Assembly: GCF_002982115.1 (NCBI RefSeq)
Contig: NZ_CP019980.1
Span: forward strand, 3,232,001 to 3,296,000
Direction of reading: 5' to 3'
DNA length: 64,000 nt
DNA from: Lysinibacillus sphaericus
GTDB taxonomy: Bacteria > Bacillota > Bacilli > Bacillales_A > Planococcaceae
The notes beneath the pieces were generated by a model. It was not told the DNA's origin. It saw only the letters and a program-made list of their open reading frames with translations, and ran no database searches. Both the position numbers and the translations under genes were made by a program. Position 1 is the first letter of the stretch. Every line of letters starts with the position of its first letter. Below are positions 36,227-44,864 of the stretch, piece after piece.

Positions 36227-36994
36227 ATGAATCAAGAAACTTTCGAAAAAAACTATACAATGTCATCGTTGCACAAAGCGATTAAAGTATTAAAAGCATT
36301 TACAAAAGAAGAACCTAACCTCTCTTTAACAGAGTTGAGTAAAAAAACAGGTATTAGCATCTCCAGTTTACAACGTTTTGTTTCTACCTTTGTGTATGAA
36401 GGATTTCTTCATAAAGATGAGGGAACAAAACGCTACCAATTAGGTCATTCACTGCTCTATTTAGGAAACCTAGTCAAACAAGAGTCCAGTCTAATTATTG
36501 TTGCAGAGCCTATTTTAAAAAAGCTCAATGAAGATATGGGTGAAAGTGTCTCGATGAATATTATCGACGGCTTAGAAAGGCGCTGTATAGTAAACTATGA
36601 TTCTACCTACCCTCTATCAACGAAAATGTATGTAGGTGACACCTCCCCACTTTATGCAGGTGCATCTTCTAAAACATTACTCGCATTTATGCCAAATGTT
36701 GAAGATTATGTAGAACATATCACACTTGAACCAATTACCGATAAGACGATTTGTTCCAAAGAACAGCTATTAAACGAATTACAGCAAATTCGCGCGCAAC
36801 GTTTTGCCATAAGTAATAGTGAGCGGGTGCGCGGCGCCTGTTCTGTATCAGCCCCAATATTAAATGCTTCGCATCAAATTATCGCTTCCGTCACACTCGT
36901 TATACCGGAAGTCCGTTACAATGATTACGATGAAAATCATTTAATTGCAACGATTCTAAAAGTCGCTGCAAATATTGAAAAACAACTGTTTTAA
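36227..36994 (+). CDS. IclR family transcriptional regulator
   Basis: A 255-residue IclR protein: winged helix in residues 10-75 (S-L-H-K-A-I-K-V-L, L-S-L-T-E-L-S-K-K-T-G-I-S, S-S-L-Q-R-F-V) and an effector-binding domain after about 90 with the usual S-V-S-M-N-I, P-L-Y-A-G-A-S-S-K and R-V-R-G-A-C-S-V-S-A-P-I. It lies 101 bases after the CoA-transferase on the same strand and probably controls the acyl-CoA operon in response to its substrate. Ends at a bidirectional terminator. Confidence 0.9.
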   Translation: MNQETFEKNYTMSSLHKAIKVLKAFTKEEPNLSLTELSKKTGISISSLQRFVSTFVYEGFLHKDEGTKRYQLGHSLLYLGNLVKQESSLIIVAEPILKKLNEDMGESVSMNIIDGLERRCIVNYDSTYPLSTKMYVGDTSPLYAGASSKTLLAFMPNVEDYVEHITLEPITDKTICSKEQLLNELQQIRAQRFAISNSERVRGACSVSAPILNASHQIIASVTLVIPEVRYNDYDENHLIATILKVAANIEKQLF

Positions 36995-36997
36995 AAC

Positions 36998-37040
36998 AAA
37001 AAGGAATGGTACAACGAAACCCGTTATACCATTCCTTTTA
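36998..37040. terminator. Bidirectional terminator
   Basis: AAAAGGAATGGTA pairs with TACCATTCCTTTT, T-rich on both strands, between the IclR gene and the 3' end of the minus-strand riboflavin-like operon. Confidence 0.88.
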
Positions 37041-37601
37041 ATCATTCATTTTGCTTAAAAACTCATGCCAATGATGCATTCGAGGTAAATTCACATACTG
37101 GTTGTAAGATTGGTTTTTTAATATCACTTTTGTGTGGATGTCTTGTAGTGTTTCTAATACAGCTGGTTTATCATCTACATAAACATCTAATACAAGTTTT
37201 TTAATAATGTTCACTTTCTCCGCGTCTTGCATACCACAATAGAAATGCCCCTCTTCCACAGGAAAACCTTGAGCCTTCATCCATTGTTGCGTTTGCTGAC
37301 AATATTGCTTCGGACGTGACGTAATATAATAAATTTCATGCCCCTCTTGATGTAATGTTTGTAGCGTTTCAAGGGCCATTTCAAAAATTGGACAATCCGT
37401 AAAGTATATTTCCTCTAAAGAACTATTCCACATTGCGGCGCCTTCTGCATCTGTTAAGCCAAAGGGCTCATGAATCTCCACTCTTTCTAAAGCATGAAAG
37501 GCTTCCAGTGTGATATCTTTACCTAGTTTTTTATTATAAAGTGAAAAAGCATGTGCCCGTAAATTGATCAATGTGTCATCTATATCAAAACCAAATTTCA
37601 T
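37038..37601 (-). CDS. HAD-superfamily phosphatase (5'-nucleotidase C-like)
   Basis: A 187-residue HAD hydrolase. Motif I is D-I-D-D-T-L at residues 6-11 (first Asp nucleophile), motif II lies in Y-I-T-S-R-P and motif III/IV in D-V-Y-V-D-D-K. The cap is short, as in NT5C/deoxyribonucleotidase and YqfW-like proteins. It is the last gene of a tight operon with GTP cyclohydrolase II, RibD and an FAD monooxygenase, so it may dephosphorylate a ribityl-uracil phosphate intermediate. That role is inferred from context only. Confidence 0.8.
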   Translation of the reverse strand: MKFGFDIDDTLINLRAHAFSLYNKKLGKDITLEAFHALERVEIHEPFGLTDAEGAAMWNSSLEEIYFTDCPIFEMALETLQTLHQEGHEIYYITSRPKQYCQQTQQWMKAQGFPVEEGHFYCGMQDAEKVNIIKKLVLDVYVDDKPAVLETLQDIHTKVILKNQSYNQYVNLPRMHHWHEFLSKMND

Positions 37602-37617
37602 CTATGTTTTCTTCCTC

Positions 37618-38703
37618 TCAAGATGCCCTATCGATGAAGTGAAAGGCAAAAGTCTGTTCTTTTTCAATTTGCTGCGCTAATACTTCTTCAATCGCCTGTG
37701 CTCGCATTTGTTGAAAATCTTGCACATTAAATTGACTAATTGTCTCTTTGTTTAGTAAGGATGCAAGACAATCTGCATCTTTTAGCGCGCTATTTAAGCC
37801 GAATGCGCCAGTAGGTGTCATGGTATGAACAGCATCACCTAACAGAACAAGTCCTGCTGTACCCCAACAATCGCAATGACTACTAAATACATCGAGTAAC
37901 ACAAAGTCCTGCCATGATTGAATATAGTGTGTAACAATATCATCTAGCTGTGGAAAGGCCTCAATTAGCTTGTGAACAAACGGTGTAAATGGCTGCTTTC
38001 TCAGCTGCGCAAAATTTCCTTGTTCAATATTCCAACCAATTTGAATAAAGCCCCCAGTCTGGGAGAATAGCGACAATTGTTTTTCATCAATTAATGCCAT
38101 TTTAATAGCTGGCTCCCAATCTTGAGGAGCTGGAATTTTCGCCCACAGTAAATCAAAACCATGTTTCTGTTTTTGGCTGGCAATATGGGCTCGCTTTCGA
38201 ATAGTCGAGTATCGACCATCCGCTCCTATAATAAGCTGACTTTTGATTTCAATTGTTTCATCGTCTTTCCTAGCCACAACACCGATATATCGCCCTGAAG
38301 TATCCATCAAAAGTGTTGTCACTTTAGTATGCAAGAAACACTTAAAGTTTTGAAAGTGAACTGTTTGTTGAAGTATTCCCTTAAGCAAATGAGCTTGAGG
38401 CACATGAATACCTAAATGCCCTATAATGGCATCTGGAACAATCGTTTTAATGACTTCGCCCTTCGCATAATATTCTAATTTCTCCATTCGTAATAAACCA
38501 AGTGCTTCAACCGCTTCAAAAAGAAAATGCTTTTTGAGAACCGCCTCACCTTCTTCGTTTAAATGCTCACCACGAAATGCCTGCCCAAGCGTTGCGTTTT
38601 GTTCCAATAGTATGACGGATAGACCCTTTTTAACTAGCAAATGCGCAAGAAGTGCACCAGCTGGTCCAGCTCCGACAATACAAACATCCGCATGATAATT
38701 CAC
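37618..38703 (-). CDS. FAD-dependent aromatic-ring-type monooxygenase
   Basis: A 361-residue group-A flavoprotein monooxygenase. G-A-G-P-A-G-A-L-L-A near residue 12 binds ADP, I-I-G-A-D-G-R-Y-S-T-I-R is the D-G motif, and L-L-G-D-A-V-H-T-M-T-P-T-G-A-F-G-L-N is the second FAD motif. All three are intact. A GTG start overlaps the ribD stop (GTGA), showing translational coupling. The enzyme likely hydroxylates a small ring compound made by the two upstream enzymes. Confidence 0.85.
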   Translation of the reverse strand: MNYHADVCIVGAGPAGALLAHLLVKKGLSVILLEQNATLGQAFRGEHLNEEGEAVLKKHFLFEAVEALGLLRMEKLEYYAKGEVIKTIVPDAIIGHLGIHVPQAHLLKGILQQTVHFQNFKCFLHTKVTTLLMDTSGRYIGVVARKDDETIEIKSQLIIGADGRYSTIRKRAHIASQKQKHGFDLLWAKIPAPQDWEPAIKMALIDEKQLSLFSQTGGFIQIGWNIEQGNFAQLRKQPFTPFVHKLIEAFPQLDDIVTHYIQSWQDFVLLDVFSSHCDCWGTAGLVLLGDAVHTMTPTGAFGLNSALKDADCLASLLNKETISQFNVQDFQQMRAQAIEEVLAQQIEKEQTFAFHFIDRAS

Positions 38704-39809
38704 TTTCCTTCACCTTTTTTCGGATAAGCAATAATGCGTAAATCTTGCCCTAACTTATTAAATGAATCAAATTCAACATCCCATGCTTCATCCATCGTTG
38801 CTGCATTGTAACCAGCGATTGGTGTTAATGATAGACGACCACCTAAAACTTTAGGCGCTACATAGATGATATATTTATTGATGGCAGCACTTTGTAAAAA
38901 TGAGGCATTAATTGCGCTACCACCCTCCACTAAAATATCTGTAATACCAAGTACATAAAGTTTCTCTAACATATCATCAATATGCAATCCTTCATTATCT
39001 CTTCGCACAGGGAGGACCGTAACACCTTTTGCCTCAAAAGTGCTAATTTGCTCTTGTTTGACTTCCTCACTGCAGACAATAATCGTTTGCGCTTCTTCTA
39101 CATTTAATACATTTGCATGTGCTGGTGTACGAAGATAGCTATCCATAATAATTCGTATAGGATTCTTGCCTTGTCGATTATTTAATCGCGTCGTTAAAGA
39201 TGGATTATCAGCAATCACTGTTCCAACGCCGACTAATATGGCGTCTACTTCATGACGAATATGGTGCACATCTTCCCGAGCTTCTGCACCCGTTACCCAT
39301 TTGGAATGCCCTGTATGCGCTGCAATTTTGCCATCCAATGTCATAGCATATTTTGAAATAACGAATGGACGTTTAGTAAGCATATTGTGTATAAAACGTT
39401 CGTTTAAACGTCGAGATTGTTCTTCTAGTACACCTACCTCCACCTCAATGCCTGCATCACGTAGCAATTGTATACCTTTGCCCGCTACAGCTGGATTCGG
39501 GTCCTGCATCGCTACTACAACTCGACTCACTTCAGATTCTTTAACTAAATTCGCACAAGGTGGCGTTTTACCAAAATGTGAGCAAGGCTCAAGCGTAACA
39601 TAAAGAGTAGCACCTTTAGCGTGCTCTCCCGCCATACGAAAGGCATGCACTTCCGCATGAGGCTCCCCGGCTTTACGATGCAAACCAGTGCCTACAATAA
39701 CACCATCTTTTACAATAACAGCACCTACAAGAGGATTTGGGTTCGTATTCCCTCTTGCACTCGCCGCCAAATCTAATGCCAATTGCATATATTTTTCATC
39801 TGTCGTCAT
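38700..39809 (-). CDS. ribD: RibD, bifunctional pyrimidine deaminase/reductase
   Basis: A 369-residue full-length RibD. The deaminase zinc site shows in P-H-A-E-V-H-A and E-P-C-S-H-F-G-K-T-P-P-C. The reductase half begins near residue 145 (V-I-S-K-Y-A-M-T-L-D-G-K-I-A) with G-V-G-T-V-I-A-D-N-P and E-G-G-S-A-I-N. It should convert the GTP cyclohydrolase II product to 5-amino-6-ribitylamino-uracil phosphate. The ATG at 39809 follows GGAGGGTG. Normal riboflavin operons pair it with ribE and ribH; neither is here. Confidence 0.92.
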   Translation of the reverse strand: MTTDEKYMQLALDLAASARGNTNPNPLVGAVIVKDGVIVGTGLHRKAGEPHAEVHAFRMAGEHAKGATLYVTLEPCSHFGKTPPCANLVKESEVSRVVVAMQDPNPAVAGKGIQLLRDAGIEVEVGVLEEQSRRLNERFIHNMLTKRPFVISKYAMTLDGKIAAHTGHSKWVTGAEAREDVHHIRHEVDAILVGVGTVIADNPSLTTRLNNRQGKNPIRIIMDSYLRTPAHANVLNVEEAQTIIVCSEEVKQEQISTFEAKGVTVLPVRRDNEGLHIDDMLEKLYVLGITDILVEGGSAINASFLQSAAINKYIIYVAPKVLGGRLSLTPIAGYNAATMDEAWDVEFDSFNKLGQDLRIIAYPKKGEGK

Positions 39810-39824
39810 CTTTACACCCTCCAC

Positions 39825-40556
39825 TTACTTCATGTCACGGATATGACCAGATTTTTCAACTTTTGTATCTAAATAAAAGCGGTTTGTCTCTGTTACCCCA
39901 CCCCATAACGGGATATGTCCATTTGCTGTTAAACCGTGCATCTGTAAAGCGGCTAGCTTTTTCGGATTGTTCGTAATTAGTGTTACAGGTTTTGAACGAA
40001 GAGCCGTTAAAACCGTAATCGCCTCTTCATAAGAGCGCGTATCATCTTGGAAGCCAAGTGCATGATTCGCTTCTACTGTATCTAAACCTTCTTCTTGTAG
40101 TAAATACGCAAGCGATTTTGAGAATAATCCGATGCCACGCCCTTCATGGTCTGCTAAATAGAAAATCGCACCGCAACCATGCTCTACAATCATTTTCATC
40201 GATTCATGCAACTGGTAGCCACAGTCACAGCGTTGGCTTCCAAAGATATCACCTGTATGACAGATGCTGTGCATACGAATTAAAACATCTTCCTCATTTG
40301 CAAAATCCCCATAAACAAGTACAGATGATTGCTGAGAAAATGCTAAATTTGCTGTTGCTAGCCCATCAATTATTTCTTCTTTTGATAGATTACTATCAAT
40401 TTTTAACCAGTTATACCATTGGAATGTCGCTGAAAATTCACCTTGCTTAACAGGTAATTTCACAGGACCTACAAGACAAATATTTTCAGTTTCTGAATGC
40501 TTTACAATTGTCATTTTGTCCTTCACTATATCCACTACTTTAGTAGTAATTGTCAT
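39825..40556 (-). CDS. ribA: Stand-alone GTP cyclohydrolase II
   Basis: A 243-residue GTP cyclohydrolase II without the DHBP synthase domain found in RibBA fusions. The three zinc cysteines appear in I-C-H-T-G-D-I-F-G-S-Q-R-C-D-C-G; H-E-G-R-G-I-G-L, D-T-V-E-A-N, L-I-T-N-N-P-K-K and Y-L-D-T-K-V-E-K-S-G-H close to the end are all present. It opens GTP to the first riboflavin-type pyrimidine. The ATG at 40556 is preferred over a TTG four codons earlier. No FMN riboswitch precedes it. First gene of a four-gene operon. Confidence 0.92.
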   Translation of the reverse strand: MTITTKVVDIVKDKMTIVKHSETENICLVGPVKLPVKQGEFSATFQWYNWLKIDSNLSKEEIIDGLATANLAFSQQSSVLVYGDFANEEDVLIRMHSICHTGDIFGSQRCDCGYQLHESMKMIVEHGCGAIFYLADHEGRGIGLFSKSLAYLLQEEGLDTVEANHALGFQDDTRSYEEAITVLTALRSKPVTLITNNPKKLAALQMHGLTANGHIPLWGGVTETNRFYLDTKVEKSGHIRDMK

Positions 40557-40642
40557 ATTTATCGCCAACTTTCTATGTTAAACATTTAGGTTATATTTAC
40601 TAACTGAACATTTCATTATATTTAACTTACTTAACGTAACTT

Positions 40643-40671
40643 AGTTTATAATAATAACTTAAAACTGTCAA
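40643..40671 (-). promoter_or_regulatory. Sigma-A type promoter of the ribA-ribD operon
   Basis: Minus strand TTGACA (40666-40671), 17-base spacer, TAAACT. The roughly 75-base leader after it holds repeated AAGTTA/GTTAAG motifs but no FMN-riboswitch-like structure. Confidence 0.6.
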
Positions 40672-40783
40672 ACAACAGCTCTTTTCTACTAAAATATCAT
40701 ATTTGAATAGAAAGCTGTTAAATGATGCTTAGAACCTATACTAATAGCTTATGGAGATGCTATTTTTTCTGTGCAGGCTAGTC

Positions 40784-40789
40784 TATAAT
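40784..40789 (+). promoter_or_regulatory. -10 box of the BusR-like regulator gene
   Basis: A TATAAT about 40 bases before the chosen start. The -35 region is poor. Confidence 0.35.
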
Positions 40790-40829
40790 AAGCGAAGGTA
40801 GGTTTGTTATGACGAAAGGAAGTTTAAGC

Positions 40830-41465
40830 ATGAACTTAGAAAAAAATGTTCAAGTAAAGCAACCAAAATACCAGCAAATAGCGGTAGACCTTGCTTCAAA
40901 AATTGTAGAAAAAAAATATCAAATTGGCGATAAAATTTATGCAAGATCTTCATTGGCTAGCCAATACAATGTATCGGCTGAAACGGCAAGAAGAGCGATA
41001 GCCGTGTTGCAAGATTTAGAAATTGTCGAAGCATCCAAAGGTAGCGGTGTCATCATTAAATCGTATGAAATGGCGGCGCGCTTTGTCCGACAGTTCCAAG
41101 ATGTTCAATCTGTTCATGAACTACAAAATGAACTGTTGATCAGTATTCAAAAACAACAACAGGAATTGTTGTATTTACAAGAAAAAACAAAACAACTAAT
41201 TAGTCGCACTGAACATTTCCGTTCCGTTAATCCTTTTATTCCATATCAAATTGAAATGACAGCTGATAGCCCGTGTATTCATCACACATTGCAAGAATTA
41301 AATTTTTGGCAAAATACATCTAGCACGATTGTTGGTATCCGTCGTGGCAATGAATTATTACTTTCACCAGGACCATATGCTTCAATTGAAGAAGGAGATA
41401 TTATTTACTTTATCGGCAATGATGAAAGCTTAGGCCGCGTGCAGAGCTTTTTATATCCAAATTAA
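40830..41465 (+). CDS. GntR-RCK_C regulator, BusR-like
   Basis: A 211-residue protein. A GntR winged helix lies in the first 75 residues (K-Y-Q-Q-I-A-V-D-L-A … S-A-E-T-A-R-R-A-I-A-V-L), then a coiled coil (about 85-130), then an RCK_C/TrkA_C domain at the C-terminus (S-T-I-V-G-I-R-R-G … G-D-I-I-Y-F-I-G). This order is that of BusR, the c-di-AMP-responsive repressor of betaine uptake in lactic streptococci. It lies just upstream of OpuA genes, with a bipartite operator between. The second ATG is used because AAAGGAAG lies seven bases before it. Confidence 0.8.
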   Translation: MNLEKNVQVKQPKYQQIAVDLASKIVEKKYQIGDKIYARSSLASQYNVSAETARRAIAVLQDLEIVEASKGSGVIIKSYEMAARFVRQFQDVQSVHELQNELLISIQKQQQELLYLQEKTKQLISRTEHFRSVNPFIPYQIEMTADSPCIHHTLQELNFWQNTSSTIVGIRRGNELLLSPGPYASIEEGDIIYFIGNDESLGRVQSFLYPN

Positions 41466-41509
41466 AATCCGCATAAGCGCTGATATAACAGCGTTTATGC
41501 GGATTTTTT
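41466..41509 (+). terminator. Rho-independent terminator
   Basis: AATCCGCATAAGCGCTG pairs with CAGCGTTTATGCGGATT (one G-U), loop of six, then T6. It ends the BusR-like gene, so opuA must have its own promoter. Confidence 0.92.
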
Positions 41510-41530
41510 CTCATTTATCGATTTGACAAA

Positions 41531-41564
41531 AGTAACAACTCTTTGTTAACGTTAAGTTGTTACT
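41531..41564. promoter_or_regulatory. Bipartite BusR-type operator upstream of opuA
   Basis: AGTAAC (41531) and GTTACT (41559) are separated by exactly 22 bases; the arms extend to the perfect 9-base inverted repeat AGTAACAAC/GTTGTTACT. BusR of streptococci recognises similarly spaced half-sites. A TTGACA lies three bases before the first arm, though no good -10 follows. Confidence 0.6.
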
Positions 41565-41720
41565 TGTTCATTTTTGGTTTTCATTATCCTCAAATAGTTT
41601 CAAATAAAACAATTCGCCCACAGATTTGTTTTTAAAGTAACTACATTCTCCCTCTACTAATTGAGGTTGTATCTCACTGTATATTTGTAAGTGGGATTAG
41701 TTTTTGAAAGGAGCGGTTCT

Positions 41721-42920
41721 ATGGAAAAAATAAAAGTAGAACATGTTTCTAAAGTTTTTGGTAAGCATATTCCTCAAGCTTTAGAACTCGTCAAACAACA
41801 AAAAAGCAAGACAGATATTTTAAAAGAAACAGGTGCAACGGTTGGTGTTTATGATGCTAGCTTTACCGTCAATGAAGGAGAAATTTTCGTCATTATGGGC
41901 TTATCTGGTAGCGGGAAATCAACACTTATTCGACTGTTGAATCGTCTTATCGAACCAACGAGTGGCAATATTTATATTGATGGCGAAAATATTTCTAAAA
42001 TGGGAAAAGAAAGCTTACGAACCGCTAGAAGAAGCAAAATGAGTATGGTTTTTCAAAACTTCGGTTTATTCCCTCACCGTACACTTCTACAAAATACCGA
42101 GTATGGTCTTGAAATACGAGGTATCTCTAAAGAAGAGCGCAAAGCTAAAGCAGAACAAGCTTTAGCAAACGCAGGCTTACTTGCCTATAAAGATCAATAT
42201 CCAAACCAACTATCTGGCGGGATGCAACAACGTGTTGGCTTAGCACGCGCACTCGCAAACGATCCAGAAATTTTATTAATGGATGAAGCATTTTCTGCTC
42301 TCGATCCTTTGATTCGGAAAGAAATGCAGGATGAATTACTCGATTTACAACGAACATTGAAAAAAACAATTTTATTTATTACCCATGATTTAAATGAGGC
42401 ACTACGCATTGGTGACCGTATAGCCATAATGAAGGACGGTTCTATTATTCAAATTGGGACTGGTGAAGAAATTTTAACGAATCCAGCAAATGAATATGTA
42501 AAAACATTTGTTGAAGATGTCGATCGCTCTAAAGTATTAACAGCTGAAAACGTAATGGTTCGACCAGTATATGTCAACGTTGACCTTGATGGACCTACAG
42601 TTGCACTGAAAAGAATGCGTCAAGAAGCTGTTAGTTTACTAATTGCTGTTGACAAAAACAGACATTTGAAAGGATTTATTACTGCTGATGATGCACTAGC
42701 GGCTGCTAAAAAACAGGAACAAACAGTACATTCGATTGTTCAATCCGAAATGTTAACCGTTCCTCCAGATATGCTTTTACAGGATATTTTAGGCATGATT
42801 CATAACTCCCCTACTCCTATTGCAGTTGTGAAAGACGAACGTTTACTTGGTGTTCTTATCCGTGGCGTGGTTATCGAAGCACTTTCAACATGCACTGAGG
42901 AGGACGTAACACATGAATAA
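41721..42920 (+). CDS. opuAA: Glycine betaine/proline ABC transporter ATPase
   Basis: A 399-residue OpuAA-type ATPase. Walker [10 protein letters not shown], signature L-S-G-G-M-Q-Q-R and Walker [13 protein letters not shown] are complete. Two CBS domains follow from about residue 275. The N-terminal [11 protein letters not shown] extension is family-typical. It energises uptake of glycine betaine as compatible solute. The ATG is chosen for its GAAAGGAG site; it overlaps the permease gene by eight bases. Confidence 0.92.
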   Translation: MEKIKVEHVSKVFGKHIPQALELVKQQKSKTDILKETGATVGVYDASFTVNEGEIFVIMGLSGSGKSTLIRLLNRLIEPTSGNIYIDGENISKMGKESLRTARRSKMSMVFQNFGLFPHRTLLQNTEYGLEIRGISKEERKAKAEQALANAGLLAYKDQYPNQLSGGMQQRVGLARALANDPEILLMDEAFSALDPLIRKEMQDELLDLQRTLKKTILFITHDLNEALRIGDRIAIMKDGSIIQIGTGEEILTNPANEYVKTFVEDVDRSKVLTAENVMVRPVYVNVDLDGPTVALKRMRQEAVSLLIAVDKNRHLKGFITADDALAAAKKQEQTVHSIVQSEMLTVPPDMLLQDILGMIHNSPTPIAVVKDERLLGVLIRGVVIEALSTCTEEDVTHE

Positions 42921-43767
42921 TTTTTTAGACAATATTCCAACCTTACCACTTGCCCCATGGGTAGAATCAGCCATGGACTGGTTGACGAGTAATTTTTCAG
43001 CATTCTTCGATGTGATACAAAAATACGGAAAACTACTCATGAACCAGGTCACGGATTTATTAATTAGCATTCCCGCTATTATTCTTATTTTACTTGTCGT
43101 TATTTTAGCATTTTTCGCTGTAGGCAAAAAATTGGGGCTTGCAAGCTTTACACTAATAGGTCTGTTATTTATTTACAATCAAGGTTTATGGGATCACTTG
43201 ATGGAAACGACAACACTCGTATTATTCTCTAGTATCATTTCTATCATCATCGGTATCCCACTTGGTATTTTAATGTCCAAGTCAAGCGTTGCTGAAAATA
43301 TTATTAAACCAATTCTTGACTTTATGCAAACGATGCCTGGCTTCGTATATTTAATCCCCGCAGTTGCCTTTTTCGGCATTGGCATTGTACCTGGTGTATT
43401 TGCATCCGTTATTTTTGCATTGCCCCCTACTGTACGTATGACAAATTTAGGAATTAGACAAGTACCAAAAGAATTAGTAGAAGCTGCTGATTCATACGGC
43501 AGTACCGCAGCACAAAAATTATTTAAAGTAGAAATTCCACTTGCCAAATCAACCATTATGGCCGGTATTAACCAAACGGTTATGTTATCTCTATCAATGG
43601 TTGTTATCGCGTCGATGATTGGGGCACCAGGACTTGGTCGTGAAGTATTAACAGCATTGCAACGTACACAAGTCGGTAATGGATTTGTTGCTGGTTTAGG
43701 ACTCGTGATTTTCGCGATTATTATCGATCGCTTAACTCAAAGCTTTAATCGAAAAAAAGAGCTGTAA
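42913..43767 (+). CDS. opuAB: Glycine betaine ABC transporter permease
   Basis: A 284-residue permease with six or seven helices. The L-G-I-L-M-S-K-S stretch and the [22 protein letters not shown] motif (the EAA loop that docks on the ATPase) identify the OpuAB/ProW family. It overlaps the ATPase gene and precedes the binding protein by 86 bases. Confidence 0.92.
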   Translation: MNNFLDNIPTLPLAPWVESAMDWLTSNFSAFFDVIQKYGKLLMNQVTDLLISIPAIILILLVVILAFFAVGKKLGLASFTLIGLLFIYNQGLWDHLMETTTLVLFSSIISIIIGIPLGILMSKSSVAENIIKPILDFMQTMPGFVYLIPAVAFFGIGIVPGVFASVIFALPPTVRMTNLGIRQVPKELVEAADSYGSTAAQKLFKVEIPLAKSTIMAGINQTVMLSLSMVVIASMIGAPGLGREVLTALQRTQVGNGFVAGLGLVIFAIIIDRLTQSFNRKKEL

Positions 43768-43853
43768 TAGCGCATTTTAGCATTATATCAGCAAGTTACA
43801 ATCGCATTATGTCACTAAAATGCTAAATACGTAGAGAAGAAAGGAAGATTTGA

Positions 43854-44726
43854 ATGAAACTAAAAACATTATCAAAATTAGGGATGGCTCTAGGGCTAAG
43901 CTTTTTACTAGCCGCTTGTAACGAAGGTGATACCACTAAAAAAGAAGATGCAAAAGATGTTAATTTAGCCTACGTTGAATGGGATACTGAAATCGCTTCG
44001 ACAAACGTTGTCGGTCAAGTTTTAGAAGATTTAGGGTATGATGTTACTTTAACTCCGCTTGATAACGCTATTATGTGGGAAGCTGTTTCTAAAGGGGAAG
44101 CAGATGGCATGGTCGCTGCATGGTTGCCACATACACATGGATCACAATATGAAAAATATAAAAGTGACTTAGATGAACTTGGCGAAAACTTAGCAGGTGC
44201 GAAAATTGGTTTAGTCGTACCAAGTTACATGGATGCTAATTCTATTGAAGATTTAACAAATGAAGCAGACCATACAATTACAGGCATCGAGCCAGGTGCT
44301 GGAATTACGGCAGCAACTGAAAAAGCGTTAGAAGAATATGATAATCTTTCTGATTGGAACTTCTTAACTTCATCTTCAGGAGCGATGACAACAGCACTGT
44401 CGAAAGCAATTAAAAATAAAGAAGAAATTATCGTTACAGGTTGGTCTCCTCACTGGAAATTTGCCAAATATGATCTGAAGTATTTAGAAGATCCAAAAGG
44501 TGTTTATGGCGGAGAAGAAACGATTAATACATTTGTTCGCAAAGGTTTAAAAGAAGACCACCCCGATGTTTATACTGTTTTAGATAACTTCCACTGGACA
44601 TCAGAAGATTTAGAATCTGTTATGCTAAATATTTTAAATGGCGATGACCCAAAAGATGCAGCAAAACAATGGATTAAAGATAACCCAGAAAAAGTTGCTG
44701 AATGGACGAAAGATATAAAAAAATAA
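43854..44726 (+). CDS. opuAC: Glycine betaine-binding lipoprotein
   Basis: A 290-residue binding protein with a lipobox L-L-A-A-C and lipidation Cys at residue 22. The mature part has the OpuAC fold with W-L-P-H-T-H-G and a later G-W-S-P-H-W; tryptophans in such segments form the aromatic cage for quaternary amines. It completes the importer and is probably repressed with it by the BusR-like protein. Confidence 0.92.
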   Translation: MKLKTLSKLGMALGLSFLLAACNEGDTTKKEDAKDVNLAYVEWDTEIASTNVVGQVLEDLGYDVTLTPLDNAIMWEAVSKGEADGMVAAWLPHTHGSQYEKYKSDLDELGENLAGAKIGLVVPSYMDANSIEDLTNEADHTITGIEPGAGITAATEKALEEYDNLSDWNFLTSSSGAMTTALSKAIKNKEEIIVTGWSPHWKFAKYDLKYLEDPKGVYGGEETINTFVRKGLKEDHPDVYTVLDNFHWTSEDLESVMLNILNGDDPKDAAKQWIKDNPEKVAEWTKDIKK

Positions 44727-44765
44727 CGAAAAAGAACGCTGCATACAGTCCTTTAAGGGCTAAAA

Positions 44766-44819
44766 AACCCACCTTACTCTCTGCTGGCACATTCCAGCAA
44801 GAGTCTAGGTGGATTTTTA
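44766..44819 (+). terminator. Rho-independent terminator
   Basis: A long interrupted stem (CCACCTTACTCT…GCTGG / CCAGC…AGAGTCTAGGTGG) followed by ATTTTT, ending the opuA operon. Confidence 0.85.
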
Positions 44820-44829
44820 CTTTACAATG

Positions 44830-44861
44830 AAATTGTTTAAAATTGTTTGGGTGACTGGCAC
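44830..44861 (-). repeat. Dispersed palindromic repeat, half copy D
   Basis: Minus strand GTGCCAGTCACCCAAACAAT followed by TTTAAACAATTTC: the first arm and core of the repeat, with the second arm missing. It lies between the opuA terminator and the SMR gene stop. Confidence 0.65.
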
Positions 44862-44864
44862 TAC

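Noticed and set aside
40569..40808. FMN riboswitch expected before a ribA/ribD operon
   Set aside because: The leader is AT-rich and none of the conserved RFN-element segments is visible.
41523..41551. Full sigma-A promoter overlapping the opuA operator
   Set aside because: TTGACA is perfect, but no acceptable -10 lies at 16-18 bases; the true promoter may be elsewhere in 41510-41700.
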